Shown piece by piece: positions 23,300 to 34,452 of a DNA stretch of 64,000 nucleotides (the stretch's first letter is position 1; every line of letters begins with the position of its first letter). The notes below the pieces were generated by a model. That model had not been told where the DNA came from. It saw only the letters and a program-made list of their open reading frames with translations, and did not search any database. The stretch lies in assembly GCA_963921425.1 (NCBI GenBank), contig OY992833.1, forward strand, positions 15,107,738-15,171,737. Reading direction: 5' to 3'. The DNA comes from Dryas octopetala (Eukaryota > Streptophyta > Magnoliopsida > Rosales > Rosaceae). Position numbers and translations under genes: made by a program.

Positions 23300-24450
23300 T
23301 TTGTAATTTGAAGAAGAGAGATAAAAAATTTTAAATCTCTTTAAACATTGTAAAGAGAATTATTACTAAACTAAATCAATAATTAATTGATAATCTAACA
23401 TTACGTTAAGAGGAAATTACATATTTAGTCCACTTAGTTTATACCTAGTTCAATTTTGGTACACGATTTTTTTAAGTTCCGTTTTGGTCTACTAATTGTT
23501 CTACTTAAAGGTTCAGATTTGTTTTCTTAAATTTGTCATATTTTTTAACCTATCAAATTTCAGCCAAATTCTGTAAATATATATTTGTTTTAAAGCTATG
23601 CATCTCTTTTTTACAACCATATAAAGATCAATAAAATCGGAGTTCTAAAATTCAGGATAATTGACCCCAAAGTAGGGTACCCGAAACTACCAATTTTTCT
23701 TAGAAAATTTTCAGATTTTTCAAACTTCACCAAACTTCAATTTTCTTTGATTATAATACTCTAAATTAGTTCTTATGACTAAGAAATGATGAAATATAAC
23801 TTATACTTCAATTATAATTAAAGAAAACACAACAAAAAAGATTTAAAATCATAATTTAAAAAAAAAATCGTTGATCAAAATTAAATTAGGTATAAAATAA
23901 ATGAACCAAAATTAAATTTAAAAAAAAATTATAAACCAAAATTAAGCTAGATATAAAATAAGATGATCAAATTTATAATTTCCTCTTGCGTTAATCCAGT
24001 TTATCCTAACCATTCATATAATTGTGCACAACAAAGGAAATCCAGAGGGGGTTTAGGCTGTTTAGCGGACCAGCGGATCATCATTCCAGAAAGAAAGTTA
24101 AAAAAAAAAAAGTTAAAACCCACGAGGCTTTAAAAACAAAAAAAGAACCATACGGCTTAGGGTCCTCACGTATTTTTTATAGTTGGGTGGGTCCCACAGG
24201 TTTGTTTTTCATATCAAAGGGACCCACATATTTCAGAAAACTAAAAATTGTGGCGACATGCTATCGGCTATGGGGAGAGGCATGGGGTTTTATTAGTTGG
24301 CCCCACATCCCATGCTCTTTTATTCCCGGGAAAATCAATCGAATATTTCCGATTTTTTAGAGAAAAAGAAAAAGGAAAAAAAAAAAAAAAAAACTTTTTC
24401 CGAATTATATCTGAACAGAAGAGTTTAAGGAACACTTGGGAATGATAATG
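23300..24450. other. Intergenic, upstream of the AFG1-like gene
   Basis: AT-rich to 24,000, then a mixed region with a poly(A) run at 24380-24393. No gene was recognised. The last few hundred bases probably include the promoter of the AFG1-like gene. Confidence 0.35.
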
Positions 24451-24559
24451 ATGATGACGTTGAGATGACTCACATTTGTATTATTGCATTGCGAGTCAAA
24501 CAGCACACAGGCCAAAGCCAACGTGCTGAACCCAACAAAGCCAAACCTCAAAGCCTCAA

Positions 24560-25316
24560 AAGAAATCGGAGTCTCTCTCAGTTTTCTAGGTCCCCCCTGA
24601 ATCATAAGACCTCTGTCTTTTGTGTTCTACGATTAATACATATTCAAATCTGTTTTGCTTTCTTAATTTTTTGCTCAAACCAGAGCTGCAGTCGATCTCC
24701 AATTCTTTTTCACCTCCTAGTGAAGGGTCAGCTTGCTCTCTTTGAATTTCCGCCATTCTGGGATTTTCAGTTCTTGGGCAATTTTTCTTTGTAAAATTTA
24801 ATATTCAGGTGCGTTTTTGTTTTCACTTTATTTCAGTTTATAGACTCATTGCTTTTTTGTATGAAATTTCGTTTCGTTTTCTTCTAATGTATTCTTTTGT
24901 TAATTTTTATGACAATTTTGGAATGAACTGGGTTTCATGCAGATTACAAGATGATGATGTTATGGTGTCCTTTTTTTTTTCTTTACAAATAACTTTTGGT
25001 AAATTGAAATGGGTTTTGTAATTTATGCCATTCTTAGTGCTGTGAATTTTCTTAGATTCAAACATCATCTTTAAAAGGACCTATGTTTATTAGATTTTAA
25101 TCAATTTTGAAGATTGCAATCGTGTCATGTTATTCTATACCTTTTGAACGATATTGATTTATTATGTTGTAATTATTATTGTTATATAATTTCTTTTCAC
25201 AATCAAGAATATATTCGACTTCACATATTAATTTTTTGATGCCATTGTTTCAGGGCTCTGTATAATTTTTGATTGTTTAAGCTTCTTGAAATCTCTGTTG
25301 GAGTCCTGGATTGAAA
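24560..25316 (+). other. 5'UTR with leader intron of the AFG1-like gene
   Basis: A donor (ATTCAG/GTGCG, intron from 24809) and an acceptor (TTGTTTCAG, ending 25253) suggest a 445-bp intron in the leader. The second leader exon would be 25254-25316, directly before the ATG. The transcription start is not defined. The splice sites are inferred from consensus. Confidence 0.45.
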
Positions 25317-28300
25317 ATGAGAGCAATTGCTCGGTCTCTTCGCCAATGCAAATCAGCTTTGTGGCATCAAACATGTAATTACTCTAGCAGTTTTGTGAGA
25401 AGGCGAAATCTTTTGATAAACACCTATTCTGGGTTTGCTTATAAATTCGCTAACAATGCCGAATTGGATAGATTTCAACACCCCACGTTTATGGTCTCAA
25501 GAGCTCTATCAATAGATGCTGTTCAAGATACTAATGGAGGTAAGTCTTCTATTTTGTGTTGTCCTCTATATCTTTCTTTAGTAATTAGTTTATAAAGGAG
25601 CATAGTTTCCTCAGTTTTTCTGGTTCTGGGTTCAATGGCAGATGTGAACAGAGCAGGGCCACTTGTTGAGTATGAACGAAGAATTGCTGCAGGTGAACTT
25701 TTTGATGGTGATGCCTGCCAGGTATGACATCAGCGGGTGCATGCTTATCAGTTTTCATAGAAGTAAATGAGGAAAAATTGGAATGAAAGCTTATTGGGCG
25801 TCTTGGTTTCATTCCTGATAATGCTAAATGGCCCAGTAATGGTGCATTAATGCTAACCTTGCAATTCAGCTTTACGTTTTCATATAGTGTTTGTTACCTG
25901 AAACTTCGCTTAGTTTGAATTCACCCTTGATTTGGTTTCCACAATTCATGTCTTGTTTAGTAAATCCAGTGCTAAATGTGTGGTACACTGAATGGATAAC
26001 AGCTGAATGAACTATATTACTGATAAGGCAATTCTTATGCGATGCCTGTCTGCTTTGGTTTTTTTTTTTTTTTTGGAAGGTATTCTGACAAAATATTGCA
26101 GGTAGACACCATACGAGAACTTCAACGGCTCTATGATGAACTTGTTCAGTCGGCTCATGCCTGCCGGTTGGATAGGTATACAACTTCTGCAAAAGCTGGA
26201 AGGTAACCTTTCATATGGTTTTTCATTCACTTGTGATCTAATTTCAAATTGTATGCTGATACATCAGGTCATTTTCTTGGTGTTGAATTTTTACTTTCCA
26301 TGTAGGAGTAGTTACCAATTTGGTCACCCATTTTCTGTGTGCAGGAGTAGGTGGCTGTGGTCTCGTTTCATACCACAGTCTTCATTCTCACCCGTCAAAG
26401 GTCTTTATCTTTATGGAGGGGTGGGTACCGGAAAAACAATGTTGATGGACTTGTTTTTCGATCAACTGTAAGTCTGAAATGCATGTTTGTTTATTCGGTT
26501 ATTGTTTGATTTCCAGATATTCCATGCTGTCATTGGGATTCTTGGGATACATTCCTTGTAAATTTAATATTCTACTAGATACAAAAAATAATTGGCGTTT
26601 ATCAAAATTTTAATTTTATTTCTGTTCTAGATTTTCAACTTTTCTTTTACCATACATTGCTTTTTTATCTCCTTCCTAATAATACTTTGATTCATTTCTC
26701 AGGCAATGCAATTGGAGGAAAAAGAGGATTCATTTTCATGACTTTATGTTGAATGTCCATAGGTGCTTGCGAGTAAGAATGCAATTCTTTATGAATTTAC
26801 TTCCATTTGTCATGGACTGAAAAATACCATACTAGGTCTTATAGAAATATCAGATTAAGGTTAGCATGGATGCTGTATAATTTTTCAGAAGCACAAGGGT
26901 GTGTCAGACCCGCTTGAAGTGGTTGCAGGAGAGATATCTGACGAGGCAATCTTGTTATGTCTGGATGAATTCATGGTAGAGCACTAGTATTTATATCTTT
27001 GATTAGAAATCCTCTGATTTCTTGTACTTTTTTTTGTACTGATTTCCTTGTGGTCTATCGTAGGTGACTGATGTTGCTGATGCATTAATGTTAAACCGTC
27101 TATTTGGGCATCTATTTAGCAACGGTGTTGTACGTAGTTTATTTTCATTTACTTTCTTGTGTTACTAGCCTTTTATACATTATGATTTTTTGCAATTTAT
27201 ACTGAGAATCATACTATTTGCTTTGTTTTTGTGGTGTGACACAAGTATAGATTCTTGTTTCCACCTCCAATCGTGCTCCAGATAACCTCTATGAAGGTGG
27301 ATTGCAGAGAGATCTTTTTCTTCCTTTCATAGCCACTTTGAAGGTATGTATCTGGATATGATATCTGGTTGATTAGATTGGCTCAACCCTGTGATTTTAG
27401 TATATGTTTGGCAAAAAACAAGATAAGATGTGGCCAAGACATTTCTCATGTGACCTACCTTTTATTGGTTTTTATTTGGTGCTATCAAACCTTTGTCTCG
27501 TGTGAGGAATTTTTTGGAGCACTGCATCTGACTCCAATACTCGTATTCAAAAAAAAAATTATCATGCCCTGCTAGTTTGTTATGTATTCTGCACTTCATA
27601 ACTAGGAAACCTTTTGGTTGTAGGAAAGATGTGTAGTTCATGAAATTGGTTCGTCAGTAGACTATCGGAGATTGACTTCGGTAAGATATCAAATCCACTT
27701 AGATTTGTTACCTCGACATATTTAGGTGATATTACCTTATGTTTATAAGTTTCTTATTTCATGTTTGCACCTGAACCACAGGCTCAGCAAGGTTTCTACT
27801 TTATTGGAAAAGATTTATCAGGCTTTCTTATGGAAAAGTTTCAACAATTGATTGGGGAACACAAAGCTGGTCCACTAGAGGCAGAAGTAATAATGGGAAG
27901 GATATTAAGGGTATTTTCTTGGTTATCCTTTGGTGAGACATGTGCAGAGTCGTATTCTTTTTTGAATCTGAGATTATATATTTAATCCTATCAGGTTCCG
28001 TTAGGTGCTAATGGATGTGCATATTTTCCTTTTGAAGAACTCTGTGACAGACCTCTGGGAGCTGCAGATTATATGGGATTGTGCAGTAAGTAAAATCTAT
28101 CAGAGTGGATTTTGACATGCATATTAGGATATTAAATTAATTTTAGATATTTGGCATATGGCATTGTTGGGTTGAGTTTGGGGTGCAAATTTGTATTCAG
28201 TTCTCCTACAATCCTATAATTAACAATAGGAGCTGACAAGACAAATCTGGATGATAGTGCATTTCTAATTTTGTGAACCTTTAGAAAATTTTATTTGGCT

Positions 28301-30657
28301 GCACAAGGATTTGGATTGAAATCATCTTTCCCTTAAAAATATTGGTCTTATGCTTTTGAAAAACTGCTAACATGACATAGGACAGGAGCTGCCCGAATTG
28401 TGGATTTATCTTGCCTTTGTTACTGGCAAACACCCTAATGTCCGTTTTGGTATGTCAAGAATAATTTCTTATAAAGGTTTTTCATTTTCCTTTACAGAGA
28501 ACTTCCATACCCTGGCATTGGACGGGGTCCCAATCTTCGGACTCCACAATAGGACAGCAGCATATCGGTTTGTCACTTTAGTTGATGTATGTCCCTTTTC
28601 TTCATAATTAGCTCGACTGGTTTTCGTTACAACTTGCTTTTGGACTTCATACTTCTGGAACCAAAATATTTGGAAAAAGGATTTATCATAGCTTTGGTCA
28701 TTCTCAGGATATTGTTCTAACTGTGGTTGTCTCTTGTCCCTATCTCTTGTATACTCATTTAATTGGTATTGCACTGTCATCTGTGAAATTTGAAATGAAG
28801 CAGTGATAAAAGAAGATTTGAATTATGGCTTTATCACCATTCTTGTATCAAAAATCTCCTAAAGGCTAAAGTTATATCATTTTGCTTTGTAAAATGTTCC
28901 TTTATCCCCTCCTCTCTGGTTCTTAGAGTTTCAAAGTAAATTAACTATACCTTTGACTTTTGTAAGCCGTGGAAAAGTAAACTACGCACCATGTAGCCAA
29001 ACAACAATCGCTCTATATAAGCAAGCAGAAGTTATTTTTCCCTGATTTGGTTCTTCCCATGTGTGTAAGAGAGCAACCATTCTCTGCCACCAACATTTGA
29101 AGAGTTCCTGCTAAACCCTTAGTAGAAAAATTTGAATTGACACATTTGATTGTGTTTCATTTGGCAATTTGGAATGCTATATTTTCCTTTTTATTTTTTG
29201 ATACTATATTTTCATTAATGTTTCTTATCAAAAGAATCATACTGTATTTTCATTTGCCAGCAGGAGTTTATTTAATTTGAAACAAGACATAATGCTATGA
29301 GCATTCCTCAACAAGTGCATTAAATACACATTTGTGATTATGCTGTCATTCGTTTTTCATTCTTCCCTCCTCTCTTTGAGAAGTCAAAACAGTATTAATG
29401 CTATACACCAATGTGGTCACAGGTGATGTACGAGAACAAGGCCAGACTGTTGTGTACAGCTGAGGGGACTCCGCTTGAACTTTTTGATAGGATAGTGACA
29501 ATCTCGGATGCCCAACAAATGGCACCTAGAACGTCTTCGAGGTCAAGGAAAAATGATGTTTCTGATCTCTGTGTGGATAATGAATTGGGTTTTGCTAAAG
29601 ACCGCACCATTAGTAGGTATGCTCCTCTGCAGAATCAGTAGTATGAAATATTATTGAATGCAATATAGGATATATGATTCTTAATCTGCTAGCAATGAGT
29701 TTAGAATTCTATTGTTTCTTTCTTTCTTTCTTCTAGTCTCATTTCCTTATACTGCACATTAACATTTCCTTTCAAGTAAATGAAAACTCTAAATATTTTC
29801 TGATAAATATGAATGCTTCAATTGGATTGAATTGTCCAGGTAAGTTTTCAATAAATTCTGTTAGTTTGGGTTGAAGGACATGGAAGAAAGTCTGGTGTGT
29901 CTTATGTGTTTGGAAACTTTGGGTCACAAAAATACATCATTTTGGGTTGATTTTTTCTTGATCTCTTTTGGCATGCTTTTCCCCCATTCAAACCTTATAC
30001 AACCTGTGAAGTGGCCAAAAAAAAAAAAAAAACCTTATACAACCTGTGATTTCTGATCGGACTGTATTGATGCTCACCTTGGCATGTAACTACTTGCCCC
30101 CCTATGGGCACTCTTCAATCTTCATGCAGCTAGGTATAATTGTAATTGAAAATAAGTTGCCTAAGGTTTTGGACATCGAGCCAGAATTCTCTAATCCATT
30201 ATTTTGGGGATGTATACTGAGTGTCATAAATAGTATCATGACAGACTTACTACTTCTATAATCTTCCATATAAAAAGTCACGGCCGAGAAAATTAGGAAA
30301 GGAAAAGAAGGAAATAAATGAAGAATAAGTCGAATTAGCATTTTGTACTTGGTTGTACGAGTACTTAACTTTTCATCCTTCCTGAAACCTTGGTTTTGTC
30401 CTAGAAACTGGTGGCGTAAGAATGTGTCTTGACACCTATGCTATTCTTTCTTTCCTGTTGTAGTGTTGTATGAGAGCAGTGAATTTGGGTGTTTCGGTTT
30501 TATTTCTTTCTATTGCAAGTTCTGATCGCAAAGCACTGATGGATGCAGATTAACAGAGATGAATAGCAAAGAATACTTGGAGCAGCATGCTGCAACATGG
30601 GGAGAGAATGAGAACTCACAGGAAGGTGCAAATCAGGATAGACACGTGCAAGCATGA
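25317..30657 (+). CDS. AFG1: AFG1/LACE1-like mitochondrial AAA+ ATPase
   Basis: Fourteen exons were joined with GT-AG borders and consistent phase: 25317-25539, 25642-25721, 26102-26202, 26345-26467, 26703-26772, 26889-26975, 27064-27129, 27251-27343, 27624-27680, 27782-27910, 27995-28085, 28498-28586, 29423-29616 and 30549-30657. The product is 503 aa. The N-terminus ([16 protein letters not shown]) is Arg-rich and amphipathic, as in a mitochondrial presequence. Walker A is GGVGTGKT (159-166), Walker B is ILLCLDE (220-226), and a sensor-type Asn lies in STSNRAP (about 257). The block [23 protein letters not shown] is typical of AFG1. Yeast Afg1 and animal LACE1 help degrade or fold inner-membrane respiratory subunits. 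The same role is inferred. The start is the first ATG of the presequence frame. No lesion was seen. Confidence 0.93.
29991..30049 (+). repeat. Minimal poly(A) insertion with 19-bp target duplication
   Basis: The 19-mer aaccttatacaacctgtga is present at 29991-30009 and 30031-30049. The 21 bases between are agtggcc plus an A14 run. It lies in the last intron of the AFG1-like gene and leaves the exons untouched. Confidence 0.8.
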
Positions 30658-30834
30658 TACAGAAAAAAAAATCCAATATCATCCATTGTTGTAGCAAAAT
30701 TGTATGGTTAAATGTTTAATAAATGTGACATTAGCTCAATAAATGTAATCTCTATTGTAACAAATGTTCCTTACAACACTCTTTAAAATAAACTAAGGTT
30801 TTCAACTCTTTTTTAAGGCTTTCCAATTTTATTT

Positions 30835-31162
30835 TTTTAATCAAAATGAGACTTTCATTACTTAAGAAGTAGAAGTTACATCAGCAATAAGATGTTCATG
30901 GAGCCAAGAAGGCTCATCTTCTAGCCAAAACAAAGCATGAGGCAAACTAAGAGCTTTTCTAGCAAGCTGGTGTACGTACATGTGCCACATTACCACAAAT
31001 ACGTGGAGTATAAAACCAACAAACATCATACAGTGAGTAAAAGACATGCTTGATCTCCTCAATCATCATGCCTTCCGTACTTAGATCATTCTCTAATTTC
31101 TTTTCAGCATTAAAGACCCATATAACATCTTGGGCATCACTCTCAATTTCCAATTCTTTCAA
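30835..31162 (-). pseudogene. LINE-type RNase H-like (RVT_3) remnant
   Basis: Two minus-strand frames read ESDAQDVIWVFNAEKKLEND, GMMIEEIKHVFYSLYDV and CGNVAHV, then, after a frame change near 30975, LARKALSLPHALFWLEDEPS and WLHEHLIADV. This is the C-terminal RNase H-like domain found in plant LINEs and related gene fragments. The 3' end (TAATGAAAGTCTCATTTTGA and an A-rich tail) looks like a LINE terminus. The reverse transcriptase part is missing. It is a 5'-truncated dead copy. Confidence 0.75.
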
Positions 31163-31294
31163 AATTGTTTTATAAAATTTGTGGTTAGAAAGGTAAAGAT
31201 CATATTATTAGAAAAAATAAAAAGGAAGTGCTATTTGGAAATTAATTTGAACCTCTTCTTCATTGAACATAACATGCCATGATATATATATATA

Positions 31295-31660
31295 TATATA
31301 GTGAAGAGAGCATGCCTTAATTTGTCAATCATGTGTCTATACATGTTTCTTTTCCACTACTTCATTTTGGTCTGAGTGTGGGGGCAACTAAATTGATGTT
31401 GAATGCCATTCTCAGAAAGAAAAGTGGAAAGGAGTTTTGAATATCTGACCTTGGGATTTTAATTTTTGGTTTCAACTTTCAAGCCACAATTTTCAAATTG
31501 AGTTTTAAGTCTAACAAAGATAAAATAAAAGTCTCTCATTTTAGAAATTAGATAGGTGGAACAAAACTTAGACCAATCATCTACAAAACTCACATAATTA
31601 TTGAATCTAGAATGAGATACGATGGGTTAAGGACACAAAGATCAATATGTACTACATGTA
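31295..31660 (-). pseudogene. Ty1/Copia integrase remnant
   Basis: The minus strand can be read, with frame changes and stops, as VHIDL, then NNYVSFVDDWSKF, then FLSENGIQHQFSCPHTQ, then VVEKKH. These correspond in order to the DLWGP, YYVSFVDDFSR, FLxxNGIxHQxSCPHTP and AERKHRH blocks of the Copia integrase core. The central catalytic block is degenerate. No LTRs or other pol domains were found nearby. An AT microsatellite abuts the left edge. Confidence 0.75.
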
Positions 31661-31779
31661 AGGAAAATGTTTTGAATGGGACGTTTGACCATATGTATGG
31701 TACGATCACCCAGTATTTTTGCATCATGTGTTTTATTTGTTTTAAAAAATTGTAAATTTTATGTGAAATAAGAACACAT

Positions 31780-32456
31780 CAGAGTCGGCCCTGAGGGGAG
31801 GCCGAGTAAGCCGTAACCTCAAGACCCCAATCTCAAGGGCCCCAAAATTTTATAACCCTTTACATAATATATATTAAAAAAATTTAATATGTGCCTCCAA
31901 GTAATATATATATATATATTTTTTTTTTTTTGAAAAGTTCCAATACAAAAGTAAAAATAACCCAATTGAAATATGCCCATCAATTTGTTAAACCCACCAA
32001 CTAAACATATACCTATTTAATTTAATAAAGTAAATTAAAGGAAAAAAAAAAAAAGAGTTCTAGAACCCCTTAATGTGAAAAGGAACCCAGAACCCAGAAC
32101 CCAAATCCCCTTATCCCCAAATTTCTAAACAAAAATCTACACCAATTTAAAAAAGGTATGATTTTTATTCTGGAAAAAAATTGAAAACTAGGGTTAAATT
32201 ATAAAACTTTTACAAAACTAGGGTTAAACCTACACCAATTTACATGATGCTTTGATGTAATTACGAAACTTTTGTTTGGGATATATGTAGTTTGCTATAT
32301 GTTTTGTTATATTATAATTTTTATTTTGAATTATTATAATGAATTTTTGGAGCATTTATGAAAAAATAAACTACGTGAGTGTGTATGAAGAACGAGATGA
32401 CGATGACCTCATTTATATTGTTTGCCTCGAGCCCCGAAATCTCAAGGCCGCCCCTG
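31780..32456. mobile_element. Non-autonomous hAT-type element (677 bp)
   Basis: The left end is CAGAGTCGGCCCTGAGG. The right end, reverse complemented, is CAGGGGCGGCCTTGAGA. The imperfect terminal inverted repeats are flanked by 8-bp direct repeats: gaacacat (31772-31779) and aaacacat (32457-32464), 7 of 8 identical. An 8-bp target duplication is the mark of the hAT superfamily. No coding sequence lies inside. A short tandem of agaaccc is present near 32085-32100. Confidence 0.75.
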
Positions 32457-32507
32457 AAACACATGCCATTGTATAATTGGAGGTCATACAATACATGTAC
32501 CCTACTG

Positions 32508-32560
32508 AAGAATCTCTAAGAGTTTTTTTTTTTTTTTGGCCAACAAGAATCTCTAGGAGT
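32508..32560 (-). repeat. Minimal poly(A) insertion with 16-bp target duplication
   Basis: aagaatctctaagagt (32508-32523) and aagaatctctaggagt (32545-32560) differ at one base. Between them is a T run followed by ggccaac, which reads gttggcc-A(n) on the minus strand. It has the same structure as the insertions at 6440 and 29991. Confidence 0.7.
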
Positions 32561-33173
32561 TAGACTTGGCAAACAAGTTATGTTTTGCAGGTTTGGGTAA
32601 ACCCGACACAATCTGTTAGTGCTAACTGGTGAACCCGATACAACCCATTTCACCTGAAAAAAATAATTTTAAATTAAAAAAAATTACATAACATAGATTG
32701 ACTCCCTCCCCCCGATCCGACCTCCTCTAGTCCTCCCTTCTTCCCACCCTCGATTTCCCCCTCTTCCCCCGTAGCCCCTAGTCCACCCAACCTCCCAACT
32801 CCCTCATGTGCCCACCAACCCCCCTAGCTCGACCCAAAACCTCCCACGCCCACCCCCGCTACCCTACACGGCTAGAGAGAGAGAATACAGAGAGAGAGAG
32901 AGGTGACAGTGATAAAAACTAAAAAATGAAATGAGGTATGTAACTTATGTTTGAATAGGTTAGGGATTTTAGGATAAGCTGAAAATTTAGTAAAATGTCA
33001 TTCCTTATCGCGTGAAACGGGTGACTCGTGAAATCACCCGACCCGAACCGTTATCTTAACGGGTCACTAACGGGTGACACTGATATTAACCCGACTCTAT
33101 AACCTCGAATCCAAACTCAGAAATTTGTATGTCGTGTCATGTTATCAGGTCGTATGTGTTTTTGCCAAGTCTA
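32561..33173. mobile_element. hAT-type MITE (613 bp)
   Basis: It starts TAGACTTGGCAAA and ends TTTGCCAAGTCTA (perfect 13-bp inverted repeats). The 8-bp target duplication ctaggagt is perfect at 32553-32560 and 33174-33181. The ends contain acccgac/cgggt motifs, as in the common plant hAT MITEs beginning TAGGGGTGGCAA. The middle (about 32700-32880) is a C-rich pyrimidine island. It inserted beside, and shares bases with, the older poly(A) insertion's duplicate. Confidence 0.9.
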
Positions 33174-33254
33174 CTAGGAGTTTACCATCACATCTTAACA
33201 CAAGTTTTTCTCAACACAGTATCATGATGTGGTCCTAAATATGAGAATGTGGAG

Positions 33255-33425
33255 TGTTGTCTCACATTGGAAAAGTATAACATTTCTTAGTGGCTTATAA
33301 GGGTTTGAGCTACTTCTCCCATTGTCAATTAGTTTTGGGATGTATGCTTAGATTCCTTCATGGTATCAGAATGCTACTCCTCCAATTGCCAATTAGTTTT
33401 GGGATAGATGCCTAGATTCTTTCAC
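33255..33425 (+). repeat. TRIM-like LTR with primer-binding site
   Basis: A 106-bp segment begins TGTTGTCTCACATTGG and ends CA at 33360. It is followed at once by TGGTATCAGA, the start of the initiator-tRNA-Met primer-binding site used by many plant LTR elements. A second, partial copy of the segment containing caattagttttggga follows to about 33425. A related sequence lies in reverse at about 52168-52285. No coding region is present. Confidence 0.6.
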
Positions 33426-33429
33426 TAAA

Positions 33430-34452
33430 TAAATTCTCATTAACACAAATTCACACGTTTTTAGTTACAAAACAGTACAATGATGAATAGCTCAAAAGAA
33501 AAACACCCGTTTTGAGTTTTAAATTACAAGAGAAATATTTTTTCATTTTGAAAAACAAAAAACAAAAGAAAGAAAATGTCACGGAGGGTAATTCTGGCAG
33601 CTGCATCCTACCTCCACGTGTGCCATGTATATGATGCACAGGCCTTTTCACATCTCTAAGAAAAAAAAGGTTGAAAGTAAGGCGTTTGTTCTTCCGTACA
33701 ATTTTCCAGTCTACCTCTTGCCGTTTTCCAATCACTGCCTCTCTCCAGAAGGCGATCAAAACCTGGTGATCACATGGCTTCTTAATTTTTCTACCATGGA
33801 ATTCATTTACATATACATATATATATATATGTATATATTTGGACATCAGATATGTATATTTGCATGCATGTATATATGTATGGGAAATGGAAATGACTTG
33901 GTATGGCGTTTCTTTTTGTACATTCTTAATTTGTTTCAATTAATTTTGGTTTCAATTACTTTTGGTTTCAATTCGTGATAAAGTAGCCAATTCTTTAACT
34001 TGTATTCTTGATCATTGTTTATGCTATACAATTTGAACTGAATTATTGTTATTTGATAAAGATCTGCATGCACATTGGTATTTTGAAACAGTTCAATGCA
34101 TGCGCATTGGTATATTAGTTTGTTTGTTTCACTTTAAGAATTTGACCTGTATTTGTGTATACATTTCTTTATTTACTCCCCTAAATTAACATGAAAAATT
34201 CCTGCAACGGTTCTATGACAGTCGCTCCTCATGTGCTAGTCACATGTCCAGATATTGTGAGAGGAATGTGGTATACATGAATGAATTTCTCCTTAAACAT
34301 AGTGATCTGACATTGTTCCGCAATATTACTTCATGGAAGATAATGCAATTAACTATATTTCGTATGTTAAATTGCTAGAAGTTTCTTCAGTTTGGTCAGT
34401 ATTATTTCTTTCGGGATTAATTAGAGAATCATATAGATTCTCTTAAAAGAGA
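33430..34452. other. Intergenic and upstream region of the ANTH gene
   Basis: AT-rich spacer with an AT microsatellite at about 33810-33835. It should contain the promoter and leader of the clathrin assembly gene. I could not place the leader exon(s) with confidence. Confidence 0.35.

Noticed and set aside
33451..33978. Two overlapping frames of 117-162 codons on opposite strands
   Set aside because: Low-complexity Tyr/Ile-rich translation from AT microsatellites, with no conserved motif.
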